In this document: piece after piece, positions 24,603-32,837 of the stretch
Layout of the letters: every line of letters begins with the position of its first letter
Position numbering within the stretch: position 1 is the first letter of the stretch
NCBI GenBank assembly: GCA_038002745.1
Contig: JBBODD010000001.1
Span: 2,108,001-2,172,000, forward strand
Reading direction: 5' to 3'
Origin: Bacillus sp. FSL H8-0547
GTDB lineage: Bacteria; Bacillota; Bacilli; Bacillales; Bacillaceae
Length of the DNA stretch: 64,000 nucleotides
The notes under the pieces: model-generated
Seen by the model: the letters and a program-made list of their open reading frames with translations, nothing else
What the model was told of the DNA's origin: nothing
Database searches by the model: none
Program-made: the position numbers and the translations under genes

Positions 24603-26906
24603 TTGAAACGAATGTTTAAAGGCTTTATTGTTGTTTTTCTACTTTTTACTTACATATTAGGGGTCAAAAGTCCAGAGGTCTCTGCTTCTGGTAATGCTGT
24701 ATTAATTGATGTTGATAAAACATACACAGGTCAGCTGAAGGATGATAAAAGTAATTATTACAAGTTTACTATACTTAAAGATGGCAATGTTTCATTAGAT
24801 ATTAAAAATAAAGCTGGTGTTCAATGGAAGGTCAGTATTCTTAATGGCGCTGGAGAGATTTTAAATAATGGATATTCAGATTACAGTGGATTAGTAGATG
24901 GTTACAAAACAATAGAAGCAGGACTGCCAAAAGGAACCTACTATCTAGAAATTGCTGATGAGTATTATGCCGATCAGCAAAAATATGAATTTAAATTGAA
25001 TTTTAAAGAGAGTAATTCCTATGAAAAAGAATTTAACAACAGTATTGCATATTCAAATCCAATTGCGCTGAACCAAACATACAATGGAATCATCCAGGGT
25101 GAATATGATAACGACTTTTATAAAGTATCTCTTCCTTCAGACGGAAACGTAACCTTATCCGTAAAACAGAAAGCCGGTGTTCGCTGGGAGGCGCACATTC
25201 AGAATAAACAGGGGGACGTTTACCAAGTATTTATTACAAACGATAGCGAATTAGTAGAAGGTTTTGCAACAGCAGAAGTTGGTCTTCCAAAAGGAGACTA
25301 TTACATTAATGTCTCAGAGAATAATAATTCAATAAATGTTCCTTACGAAGTAAGAGTGGGATTTGTTTCTAGCAAAAACTATGAAAAAGAATTTAATGAC
25401 TCCTTATCTTCTGCTAATCATATGAATTTGAACGAATATTACAAGGGAACATTATCTACAAGCATTGATCGGGATGTATATAAAATTATCCTGCCCTCAG
25501 ATGGAAACGTCACGTTAAATGTAAAGCAGAAGGCTAACGTTTCTTGGGATGCTCAAATCCTTAACAGTGAGGGATATGTGTATCAGATGGTGCGATCGTC
25601 GGGAGATGAACTTGTAGAAGGGGATGCTTCAGTTCAAGTAGGTTTGCCAAAAGGAACTTACTACATAAACATTGAAGACAACTTCAGTTCTGAAGATACT
25701 CCATATGAAATCAAAGCAGGTTTTACGGCATCTTCTTATTACGAAAAAGAAAATAATAATACTCTTTCATCTGCAAACTCAATTGTATTAAATCAAATTT
25801 ATAAAGGTACTCTCGTTGATTCGAGTGATCTGGATGTATTTAAATTTACCGTCCCAGCGGATGGCAATATTGTGCTATCCATGAAGCAAACTCCCCGCAC
25901 TAAATGGGAGGGAAGTATTAAAAGTGGGAATACAGTAATTGCTGACGAATTGTATACAGATTATGGGGATTTGGCATCGGGATATGCAACCCATCAACTT
26001 TATTTGAAAAAAGGTATTTATTATTATGTAATAGAGGACGCTTCTTCAACAGCGGGTAAACCATACGAATTTAAAATCTCCATGAAATCAACTGATCTTA
26101 AAACAGAACAAATCAAAGTTACCAATAACACTGGGAAATCAGACACCGTCTCCGTTTCTGGAATAGCTAAAGGGGACATAGTGAAAGTGTACAATGCCTC
26201 TTCAAAGGGATCATTACTTGGTCAGGTAACATCTGCAGGAACGTCAGCTACCGTAACCATAAAGCAATTGGGAACTAAATCCGGAAAAGTCTATGTGTCT
26301 GTGACAAAGCCGGGAATGTTAGAAAGCAGCCGTACCGCAGCATCTTTTAACGGTGAAATTTCTAGCGCACTAAAAACGTCTCAAATGAAAATAACTAACA
26401 ATAAGGGAAAGGCAGACATTGTGGCTGTCTCTGGTCTTGCCAAGGGCGATATCGTTAAAGTCTATAATGCTTCTTCAAAAGGTACACTGCTTGGACAGGC
26501 TACATCTTCGGGATCAAATGTTTCTGTGTCCATTAAGCAGCTTGGTGTCAAAAAAGGTTATGTGTATGTGACAGTAACGAAATCTGGAATGAGTGAAAGC
26601 AGCAGAACAGCCGCCTCTTTCCTGGGAGAAGTTTCTGATGCCCCAAAAGCTTCAAACATTAAAGTTGTGAACAATAAAAACAAAGCAGACACTGTGACGG
26701 TCAGCGGAGTATCTAAAGGCAGTGTCATCAAAGTTTACAACGCAGCGTCAAAAGGAACCCACTTAGGTTCAAAGACTTCTACTGGTTCTTCAGCTGTTGT
26801 TTCTATTAAGCAGTTAGGTAAAAAAAGCGGCAAGGTTTACGTGAGTGTCACCCAAACAGAGCAGCAGGAAAGCTCAAGAACTGCTGCCTCATTTAAAGCA
26901 GAGTAA
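24603..26906 (+). CDS. Large secreted protein with PPC-like and 91-residue repeats
   Basis: The protein has about 767 residues with a signal peptide (LKRMFKGFIVVFLLFTYILG, cleavage near SASG). Four repeats of about 119 residues follow, each with the pattern YEKEFNNS...DVYKxxLPSDGNVTL...GLPKGTYYxxxxD. They resemble bacterial pre-peptidase C-terminal (PPC) beta domains. Three repeats of exactly 91 residues close the protein (KxxQxKxTNNxGKxDxVxVSG, AKGDxVKVYNASSKG, ESSRTAASF). There is no catalytic domain and no LPXTG. TTG at 24603 is preferred because AGGAG lies 9 bases upstream; ATG 24594 would be only one base from it. It is probably an adhesin or scaffold on the cell surface. The exact role is unknown. 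Confidence 0.82.
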   Translation: MKRMFKGFIVVFLLFTYILGVKSPEVSASGNAVLIDVDKTYTGQLKDDKSNYYKFTILKDGNVSLDIKNKAGVQWKVSILNGAGEILNNGYSDYSGLVDGYKTIEAGLPKGTYYLEIADEYYADQQKYEFKLNFKESNSYEKEFNNSIAYSNPIALNQTYNGIIQGEYDNDFYKVSLPSDGNVTLSVKQKAGVRWEAHIQNKQGDVYQVFITNDSELVEGFATAEVGLPKGDYYINVSENNNSINVPYEVRVGFVSSKNYEKEFNDSLSSANHMNLNEYYKGTLSTSIDRDVYKIILPSDGNVTLNVKQKANVSWDAQILNSEGYVYQMVRSSGDELVEGDASVQVGLPKGTYYINIEDNFSSEDTPYEIKAGFTASSYYEKENNNTLSSANSIVLNQIYKGTLVDSSDLDVFKFTVPADGNIVLSMKQTPRTKWEGSIKSGNTVIADELYTDYGDLASGYATHQLYLKKGIYYYVIEDASSTAGKPYEFKISMKSTDLKTEQIKVTNNTGKSDTVSVSGIAKGDIVKVYNASSKGSLLGQVTSAGTSATVTIKQLGTKSGKVYVSVTKPGMLESSRTAASFNGEISSALKTSQMKITNNKGKADIVAVSGLAKGDIVKVYNASSKGTLLGQATSSGSNVSVSIKQLGVKKGYVYVTVTKSGMSESSRTAASFLGEVSDAPKASNIKVVNNKNKADTVTVSGVSKGSVIKVYNAASKGTHLGSKTSTGSSAVVSIKQLGKKSGKVYVSVTQTEQQESSRTAASFKAE

Positions 26907-26915
26907 GAACAAAGA

Positions 26916-26967
26916 AGCTGTTAGGAAAGTCAATGAAATTTGACTTTCTAGCAGCTCTTTTTAATTT
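26916..26967 (+). terminator. Terminator of the repeat protein
   Basis: A long stem: AGCTG plus GAAAGTCAA pairs with TTGACTTTC plus CAGCT, followed by CTTTTTAATTTT. Confidence 0.85.
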
Positions 26968-27218
26968 TGTTTCTTTAAGACTGCGATATATATATGTACT
27001 TGCCCTCTTTCGGATTAAAAATGTTTTCTTCCAATGGTCGAATGCCCGTTCAAGAAATAGAGAATATAACGAAAAGAAAAATAAAGAATGTTTTACTATA
27101 TATAGGGATTATTTTTCAAAAAATATGTGTATGCAATTAATGAGAAACCATTTTTTTAAAAATCATTGCTCATTCTGCTGTATTTTCATTTGCTAAGTAA
27201 AGGATGTGTCATAGGTAT

Positions 27219-27383
27219 ATGTTAGTTAAAAAGGCATTGGAACAGGCCAAGGCAAGCATTGAGCTCGAAGGTAATTACATTACTGCCGAACAAAAAGAAT
27301 TGGTGGAGAAGGTTATCAGGAAAGAAATTACGGATGCTGAATTTGATAAACGTGTTCTGGAGCTGGTGAAGAAAAAAGGGTGA
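27219..27383 (+). CDS. Orphan VbhA-like antitoxin with Fic inhibitory motif
   Basis: This small gene has 54 codons and encodes MLVKKALEQAKASIELEG, then NYITAEQKELVEKVIRKEIT and a basic tail. The stretch S13-I-E-L-E17-G18 fits the Fic-inhibitory motif (S/T)xxxE(G/N), whose glutamate blocks ATP gamma-phosphate placement in Fic AMPylases. The following helices (a charged segment, then LVEKVIRKEITDAEFDKRVL) match the small VbhA-type antitoxin fold. No Fic gene follows: after the stop there is only a five-codon frame, an inverted repeat and the protease promoter. It may act in trans on a distant Fic protein or be a leftover antitoxin. The gap before it (26968-27218) shows no credible gene. Confidence 0.7.
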   Translation: MLVKKALEQAKASIELEGNYITAEQKELVEKVIRKEITDAEFDKRVLELVKKKG

Positions 27384-27409
27384 ATATAAAGATGGCAAAA
27401 AGACGCTAA

Positions 27410-27456
27410 ATTGTATAAAGGTAAAAGTTGTAAAATCAACTAAGCTCTTATACAAT
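27410..27456 (+). promoter_or_regulatory. Promoter within nested inverted repeats upstream of the S1C protease
   Basis: TTGTAA (27428-27433) and TACAAT (27451-27456) are 17 bases apart, and the protease starts 38 bases later. The region is also a nested palindrome: outer arms ATTGTATAA (27410) and TTATACAAT (27448), inner arms AGTTG (27426) and CAACT (27437). The -10 lies inside the outer right arm, so it could be an operator. Confidence 0.55.
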
Positions 27457-27493
27457 GAAACTAGTAAAATAGTCCTTTTACGGGGGTGGCGGA

Positions 27494-28819
27494 TTGTATT
27501 GTCCGAAATGTGGAAGTCCGGTATCGCAGAGGTCTGCGTATTGTACGGGATGCGGAAATAAGAGAAAGCAGAAGGCAGGCAAGGGATTGTGGGCTTTAAC
27601 CATCACGATGCTGCTCATTTGTGCTGGGGTCATCGGATATTTAGGACTGGAATTAACGGAACAAAAGCCGGTGGAGAAAATGGCGGCAGAAAAAACAATC
27701 AGGGAGCAGCCGACTGAATCTCAAGTGAAAAAGGAGCCGGTAAAGAAACCGGAGGCGGTGCCGGCAGCAGCGGAAGTGAAAAAAGCGCCGAAAGAAGTAT
27801 CGGAGATCATCCAGGATGCACAGCCAAAGGTGTTCACGATTTTCAGTGATTACAGCCAGGGATCCGGCTTTTTGATTAATGGATCAGGTGACATTTTGAC
27901 AAATGCGCATGTTGTTGAAGGCAGTCTGGATGTCACAGTCCGAAGCAGCCAGGGGGAGGAGCTGACGGGTTCGGTCATTGGCTACAGCAATGAAGTGGAT
28001 ATTGCGGTAATCAGAGTGGCTGAGCTTGCCGGTCAGGAGCCGCTGGAACTGGAGCTTGGAGAACCTTCTAAGTTAGGGGACGAAGTGATTGCGCTTGGAA
28101 GCCCAAAGGGTTATGAGAACACGGCGACACTGGGTAATATCAGCGGGGTCGGCCGGACATTCTATATTCCTCCTCATGAATACGAGGGGATATATCAGAT
28201 TTCAGCTCCTATTGCTCCCGGCAGCAGCGGAGGGCCTCTCCTTGATAAACATACTGAAAAGGCCATTGCGATTAACTCTGCGCGGGATAATCAGGAGGTT
28301 AACATCGGGTTCAGCATTCCGCTCTATCAAGTGATGGATCAGGTCACAGAATGGGTCAATCAGCCGATGACGGCAGAGGAAGTGGCAGCACTGTTCTATA
28401 CAGCGGACGGACTGTATTTTTATCAGGATCTATATGATAACGAGTATTATTTCGACGGCGGTGAATACAGTGAGGAGTATGAGGATTCCAGTACTCCTGA
28501 AGATGAATACTACGAAGAGTATGACTCCCAAACACCTGAAGATCCATACTATGATGAGGATTATACGGATGATGAGTACATCGAAGAGTATGAGGATGTC
28601 CCCGCAGATGATTACACTGAAGAAATGTGGGATGAGCCGGCTGAAGACATGCCGGCAGCCGAAGACGAGTATATAGAAGAAAATCCTGAATATCCGGATG
28701 GGTACTATGAAGAGCAGCCTGCAGAAGATGTACCTGTTGAAGAAAATCCGGAACTTGAAGAACCAGCCGATTCTGAGGAAGAGGTGGCTGACGAAGCTCA
28801 GGATGGGGAAGGGTTTTAA
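27494..28819 (+). CDS. Membrane-anchored trypsin-like (S1C) protease with zinc ribbon and acidic tail
   Basis: The protein has 441 residues. A four-cysteine zinc ribbon opens it (CPKC at 3-6 and CTGC at 17-20), then a membrane helix at about 31-52, a charged linker, and an HtrA-type protease domain at about 100-300. The triad is visible as H139 (TNAHVV), D169 (VDIAVI) and S245 (GSSGGP). There is no PDZ domain. The last ~135 residues are an unusual low-complexity tail rich in Glu, Asp, Tyr and Pro, with repeated EEYE/YYEE units. The zinc ribbon would be cytoplasmic and the protease outside. The TTG start follows a strong GGGGGTGG site. Its substrate is unknown. Confidence 0.85.
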   Translation: MYCPKCGSPVSQRSAYCTGCGNKRKQKAGKGLWALTITMLLICAGVIGYLGLELTEQKPVEKMAAEKTIREQPTESQVKKEPVKKPEAVPAAAEVKKAPKEVSEIIQDAQPKVFTIFSDYSQGSGFLINGSGDILTNAHVVEGSLDVTVRSSQGEELTGSVIGYSNEVDIAVIRVAELAGQEPLELELGEPSKLGDEVIALGSPKGYENTATLGNISGVGRTFYIPPHEYEGIYQISAPIAPGSSGGPLLDKHTEKAIAINSARDNQEVNIGFSIPLYQVMDQVTEWVNQPMTAEEVAALFYTADGLYFYQDLYDNEYYFDGGEYSEEYEDSSTPEDEYYEEYDSQTPEDPYYDEDYTDDEYIEEYEDVPADDYTEEMWDEPAEDMPAAEDEYIEENPEYPDGYYEEQPAEDVPVEENPELEEPADSEEEVADEAQDGEGF

Positions 28820-28826
28820 TAGAAAA

Positions 28827-28879
28827 GGGGTCAGTCCCGCGTTGCATTAACACGTTAATGCGAAGCGGGACTGACCCTT
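28827..28879. repeat. Palindromic intergenic repeat (copy 1) acting as terminator
   Basis: GGGTCAGTCCCGC and GCGGGACTGACCC enclose an inner palindrome TTGCATTAACACGTTAATGC. It sits between converging genes. A diverged copy lies at 30568. Confidence 0.75.
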
Positions 28880-28882
28880 AAA

Positions 28883-29728
28883 CTATTCTACCGGAATAAA
28901 CTTAAAGGAATCATTTGCCTCAATCATATACCCTTCAACAATTCCAATTACATACTCTTTTACCCCGAGTCCCTCCATATTGCCTATGATGGTATTGGCG
29001 ATTAATCCTCCAGTTGAGTCATAGACAACAAAATTACTCCCCTGTCCGACAGCCACCACTTTATAGCGTCCTTCGGGAATGTCCTTTCCTACTGTAAAAA
29101 ATCCTGCAGGCAAGATCTTTGGAGCATCTTTCTTCTCTTTTATCCCGCCTTCGATGGCTGATAACTCTTTCTTCTTTGATTCAATTTCATTGTTTAACGT
29201 TTTTACTTTTCCTTGTGCAGCTTCCAATTCCGTTTGCGATTCTTTTAACTTTGCGTCAATGATAGCCTGTCCATCTTTCACCTGTTGATCGAGCTGGCCT
29301 TGAATCGTACTCAGTTTTTCATTTGCTGCTTTTATCTCTTCTTCGATTTTACTTTTTGTTTCTATTAGTGCAATCACTTCGCCGTGCTCTTTTTTCCTGG
29401 ATTCAAGCTCTTTGTTTATACTGTCAACTTCTTCATTAAACGTTGCTTCTTCTTTTCTGCTCTTTTCTTTAACCTCAATAAGCTCAGCTTCCTTTTGCTC
29501 AATCTTTTCTGCCAGCTCGGTGTAAGTAACTTTTTCGTCTTCAATCATGACAGTAAGTTCTTCTTCGCTTCTCGGCAAAGATATACCAGCAGCTGCAAGA
29601 ATTATTCCAGCCGCTATGCCTATGCCCAGCTTCTTCACTGGCTTTTTCCTAATGAGATTTACAACTAACCAAACAAAACAAGTAAGAAGAGTCAGGAAAC
29701 CAATAAAAAATAAAAATGCTCCCATCAT
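28883..29728 (-). CDS. Membrane-anchored coiled-coil protein of unknown function
   Basis: The 281-residue protein has two N-terminal membrane helices (about residues 4-26 and 34-50). A long coiled coil runs from about 60 to 205, rich in Glu/Lys heptads (KIEQKEAELIEVKEKSRKEE). A C-terminal domain follows (PAGFFTVGKDIPEGRYKVVA, then VYDSTGG). That C-terminal block resembles the small beta domain often found at the end of Firmicutes and phage-associated proteins of unknown role. The start is preceded by AGGAGGTTATG. It converges with the protease and shares no operon. The function is unknown. Confidence 0.75.
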   Translation of the reverse strand: MMGAFLFFIGFLTLLTCFVWLVVNLIRKKPVKKLGIGIAAGIILAAAGISLPRSEEELTVMIEDEKVTYTELAEKIEQKEAELIEVKEKSRKEEATFNEEVDSINKELESRKKEHGEVIALIETKSKIEEEIKAANEKLSTIQGQLDQQVKDGQAIIDAKLKESQTELEAAQGKVKTLNNEIESKKKELSAIEGGIKEKKDAPKILPAGFFTVGKDIPEGRYKVVAVGQGSNFVVYDSTGGLIANTIIGNMEGLGVKEYVIGIVEGYMIEANDSFKFIPVE

Positions 29729-29956
29729 AACCTCCTAAAGTAATATGGAAAAAAGCATTCACAATTGTCTTTTCAATATTTATGATGCAAAGGTGAATCG
29801 TATTCCAGATTAAGGCATTTTTACTTATATCTATCTTAGGTAATAATGGGTATATTCTCATAAGAGTTGTATACTTTTAAGTGAAGAAAAATCAATTTTG
29901 AATTTTTGACAGTATGGTAAGGAGACGTATAATGAAAGAAGAATGGAGGTGAAGGA

Positions 29957-30445
29957 ATGAATCAGGAACAAGCAGATCGAATGGAAGAAATGATCTCAAC
30001 TCTTATCACAATGATGGGAAGCTTTAAGAGCGAGATAAGAAGCGAGATCACTGAAGTAAAAGCAGAATTAACCGGAGTGAAAGCAGAAATACATGAAATG
30101 AGAACGGAAATAACCGGAATTAAGACAGAAGTCAAAGAAATGAAAACAGAACTAACTGGAGTAAAGACAGAAATCCAAGAAATGAAAACAGACATAACTG
30201 GAGTAAAGAAAGAAATCAAAGAAATGAAAACAGACATAACTGAAATGAAAACTGAAATAGACGGAATAAAAAACTCGCAGCTTTCCGTGCAGGAACAACT
30301 CCGACAAATACGCGAGGAAGACAACGAGCGTCACTCAGAGATCATCGCCAGATTCGAAATTTTAGAAGCCAATCAGGAGCATACTTGGGAAAAAACAGTG
30401 ATGAACGAAAGAGACATCGCCGTGATGAAGAAATTGGCGAAATGA
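29957..30445 (+). CDS. Coiled-coil repeat protein of unknown function
   Basis: The 162-residue soluble protein is almost entirely coiled coil. Residues 20-105 are built of 14-residue units of the form MKTEITGVKTEIKE, repeated about six times. A tail with HSEIIARFEILEANQEHTWE follows. Internal DNA repetition (the minus strand frames are open as a by-product) suggests the repeat number is variable. It is preceded by AATGGAGGTGAAGGA. No domain indicates a function. Proteins of this shape are common in Bacillaceae and some are phage- or defence-associated, but nothing here supports a choice. Confidence 0.75.
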   Translation: MNQEQADRMEEMISTLITMMGSFKSEIRSEITEVKAELTGVKAEIHEMRTEITGIKTEVKEMKTELTGVKTEIQEMKTDITGVKKEIKEMKTDITEMKTEIDGIKNSQLSVQEQLRQIREEDNERHSEIIARFEILEANQEHTWEKTVMNERDIAVMKKLAK

Positions 30446-30524
30446 TCCCCGCAACCTTATAAATCCTCAAATAAATATTTCTTCTTGAAAAACTTCAAGT
30501 CATTTCTATTCAACTATTAAACTT

Positions 30525-30552
30525 GAGCCAATCAAATGATTGGCTCTTTTCC
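30525..30552 (+). terminator. Terminator after the coiled-coil gene
   Basis: GAGCCAATCA and TGATTGGCTC are perfect 10-base arms around AA, followed by TTTTCCTTTTC. Confidence 0.85.
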
Positions 30553-30567
30553 TTTTCTCAAGAAGCC

Positions 30568-30622
30568 GTCAGTTTCGCACTGCATTAACACGTAAATGCT
30601 AAGTGGACTGAACCTTTTTTTT
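30568..30622. repeat. Palindromic intergenic repeat (copy 2, diverged)
   Basis: GTCAGTTTCGCAC, TGCATTAACACGTAAATGC and GTGGACTGAAC align base by base with the element at 28827 and end in a nine-base T run. About one base in six differs, mostly in the outer arms. Confidence 0.7.
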
Positions 30623-30664
30623 TGGAGCAATTCTCCACCAAATAAAAAAAATTTGAAGAGAATA

Positions 30665-30693
30665 TTCACACAATTCAGAATAAGTGTTATACT
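30665..30693 (+). promoter_or_regulatory. Promoter of the aminosugar/glycan operon
   Basis: TTCACA (30665-30670) and TATACT (30688-30693) lie 17 bases apart, and the first start codon is 50 bases downstream. AATAAG/CTTCTTAT partial symmetry overlaps the -10 and could be an operator for the operon's RpiR protein. Confidence 0.6.
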
Positions 30694-30743
30694 TCTTATC
30701 AATAGGCGGCTGTCTATGATTCAGGGGTGAGAGGAAGTTCGAT

Positions 30744-31460
30744 GTGTCTTTTAAACTTCGAGAAATTGATTTTTTCAGTCGATGTCTGCAAAGGGAGATG
30801 CGGTTTTATTTGCTTTCGAATCAGGCCTTTGAGCAAAATGAGAGCGTTTACGTTCTGTATGTGCAGGATGGGCTGGATTATCTGGAGATTGGGGAGCTCG
30901 AGCAGAAGCTCGGCGGGCTTATGGGGAAGCCGCTGCTGATTGTGCTTGTTCCGCCGGGTGATTCCATGCAAAGGTACGCCTGCTACCATCCGAATGGGGA
31001 TACTCACGGCGAATATGTGACTTTCTTCCTGGAGGAGCTGCTTCCATTTGTGGCTGATCAAGTGCTTTGCGGTAAGCGTGCGGTGAAGCAGGGGATGCTT
31101 GGTGATTCGCTCGGGGGAGCGGTGAGTGTTTCCATTTTTCTTAGGGATCCTAAGATCTGGACGCATTTGCTGCTGCAGTCTGCCGCATTTTCTCCTGTTC
31201 ATTTGGAGGAGGTAAACGCGCTCGGCAAGCACAGAAATCTCCATGTTCATCAGCTTGTTGGTTTGAAGGAGGATGATTTTGTTACTCCGATCAGCCGTCA
31301 GCGCTTATGGATTCTTACGCGCAATCGCCTGATGCGAAAGGCATGGACTGAAAAAGAGGCTCAGTTGTCGTACATAGAAAAAGACGAAGATCACGTATGG
31401 ACTTTCTGGAAGGATCACTTAGAAGAAGCGTTATTATTTTTTGCCAATCAAGGGGGATGA
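30744..31460 (+). CDS. Putative esterase (enterochelin-esterase-like alpha/beta hydrolase)
   Basis: The 238-residue cytoplasmic protein is of the esterase D/Fes (PF00756-like) type. The nucleophile elbow is GDSLGGAV (about residues 119-126), an acidic residue follows in LKEDDFVTP, and the catalytic His is in DEDHVWTFWKDHL. The start is GTG at 30744 with AGAGGAAG upstream. It is the first gene after a good promoter and overlaps the leader of the ABC binding protein, so it belongs to the glycan operon. It might deacetylate or de-esterify an imported sugar; the substrate is not evident. Confidence 0.8.
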   Translation: MSFKLREIDFFSRCLQREMRFYLLSNQAFEQNESVYVLYVQDGLDYLEIGELEQKLGGLMGKPLLIVLVPPGDSMQRYACYHPNGDTHGEYVTFFLEELLPFVADQVLCGKRAVKQGMLGDSLGGAVSVSIFLRDPKIWTHLLLQSAAFSPVHLEEVNALGKHRNLHVHQLVGLKEDDFVTPISRQRLWILTRNRLMRKAWTEKEAQLSYIEKDEDHVWTFWKDHLEEALLFFANQGG

Positions 31461-31464
31461 AAAG

Positions 31465-32766
31465 GTGAAGAAAAGCTTGCGTTTACTTATTCTTGGATTG
31501 ACCGTATTTATGCTGATGTTTGCAGCAGCCTGCAGCGACGGCACAGAGAAAGCGAGTTCAGATGATAAGAAATCAGATGGACCGATTGAGATTGAATTCT
31601 GGACGATGCAGCTGTCTCCGACATTTGATGACTATATTAACGGCGTCATTGCTGATTTTGAAAAAGAGAATGAAAACATTAAGGTCAAGTGGGTGGATGT
31701 TCCGTGGGGAGACATGGAGAAAAAGATTCTTGCATCTGTTGCCTCTAAAACGGCTCCTGATGTAGCAAACCTGAACCCGCAGTTTGCGGCAAAGCTTGCT
31801 GAGCTTGATGCGCTCGTCGACATGGATGAGGCGGTTGCGGATGATGTGAAGAGCCAGTATTTTGAAGGCGTATGGAAGTCCAATACGTTTGACGGAAAAA
31901 CGTTCGGCATTCCGTGGTACCTTTCTTCGCAGGTAACTATGTACAATACGAAGATTTTTGAAGAGGCAGGGCTTGATCCGAATAAGCCGCCTGCAACGTT
32001 CGAAGAGCTTGCAGAAGTTTCTAAAACGATTAAAGAAAAGACGGGTAAATATGCGTTCTTCCCTCCGTTTGACGGAAGCCACCTCCTTGAAACGATGGTG
32101 ATGAAGGGCGTCGATCTGACAAATGAAGAGATGACAGAGGCTGCATTCAATACTCCTGATGGAAAAGCAGCGTTTCAATATTATATGGATTTATACAAAG
32201 CGGATCTGATCCCGCGCGAAGTGCTGACAGAAGGCCATGGAAAAGCGATTGATATGTACCAGGCAGGCCAGCTTGCCATTCTTGCGAGCGGTCCGCAGTT
32301 CCTGAACACAGTTAAAGAAAATGCGCCGGATGTGCTTGCAGCGACAAAGACGGCTGTATCGATTACCGGTGAAACGAACAAGAAGAACGTAGCGGCTATG
32401 AACCTTGTGGTGCCAAAGCAGAGCGAGCATCAGGATGCGGCTGTTGAATTCTCTGTTTTCCTGACGAATGCTGAGAACCAAATTGAGTTTGATAAATTGA
32501 CTACAATCCTGCCGTCCGTTGAGTCAGCGCTTGAGGACCCTTATTTCACAGAGCTTCCTGAAAATGCGACTCCGATTGATGAGGCACGCATCGTTTCAGC
32601 TGAGCAGCTGAAAGAAAGTGAAGTGCTTGTTCCGCCAATAAAGGGCTACGATGAACTGAAAAATGCCATGAATGAAGCGATGCAGGCTGCGATGCTTGGA
32701 GAAATGTCCGTTGATGATGCTCTCAAGCAGGCAGAAGATAAATGGAATGAAATTTTAAGTCAATAA
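31465..32766 (+). CDS. Carbohydrate ABC transporter substrate-binding lipoprotein (CUT1)
   Basis: The 433-residue lipoprotein has signal and lipobox MFAAAC, with the anchored cysteine at 23. An extracellular solute-binding family 1 domain follows (IEIEFWTMQLSPTFDDYING and IPWYLSSQVTMYN). CUT1 systems take up oligosaccharides, glycerol derivatives or aminosugars. GTG at 31465 is chosen because AAGGGGGA is correctly placed; an upstream TTG (31441) lies inside the esterase gene. A hairpin with T run follows the stop, which may raise the amount of this protein relative to downstream genes. The two permeases of the same system are encoded at 35292 and 36172, and no ATPase is encoded. Confidence 0.92.
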   Translation: MKKSLRLLILGLTVFMLMFAAACSDGTEKASSDDKKSDGPIEIEFWTMQLSPTFDDYINGVIADFEKENENIKVKWVDVPWGDMEKKILASVASKTAPDVANLNPQFAAKLAELDALVDMDEAVADDVKSQYFEGVWKSNTFDGKTFGIPWYLSSQVTMYNTKIFEEAGLDPNKPPATFEELAEVSKTIKEKTGKYAFFPPFDGSHLLETMVMKGVDLTNEEMTEAAFNTPDGKAAFQYYMDLYKADLIPREVLTEGHGKAIDMYQAGQLAILASGPQFLNTVKENAPDVLAATKTAVSITGETNKKNVAAMNLVVPKQSEHQDAAVEFSVFLTNAENQIEFDKLTTILPSVESALEDPYFTELPENATPIDEARIVSAEQLKESEVLVPPIKGYDELKNAMNEAMQAAMLGEMSVDDALKQAEDKWNEILSQ

Positions 32767-32770
32767 GGCA

Positions 32771-32800
32771 GGGAAGGGGGGAAACTCCCTTCTTTTTTCC
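32771..32800 (+). terminator. Intra-operon hairpin after the binding-protein gene
   Basis: GAAGGG and CCCTTC pair around GGGGAAACT, followed by TTTTTTCC. Probably partial termination or mRNA 3'-end protection. Confidence 0.6.
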
Positions 32801-32837
32801 ACAAACGGGTTCATGTCAAAGTTACGGGGAGCACAGG

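Noticed and set aside
26933-27196. Plus-strand frame of 87 codons after the repeat protein
   Set aside because: Its start lies inside the terminator stem, there is no ribosome binding site, and the composition (Phe/Cys/Asn-rich) looks non-coding.
28356-28853. Minus-strand His/Leu-rich frame of 165 codons
   Set aside because: It is the antisense reading of the acidic low-complexity tail of the S1C protease.
30714-31250. Minus-strand open frame of 178 codons opposite the esterase
   Set aside because: It lies antisense to a clear alpha/beta hydrolase with a catalytic triad and has low-complexity, non-globular composition.
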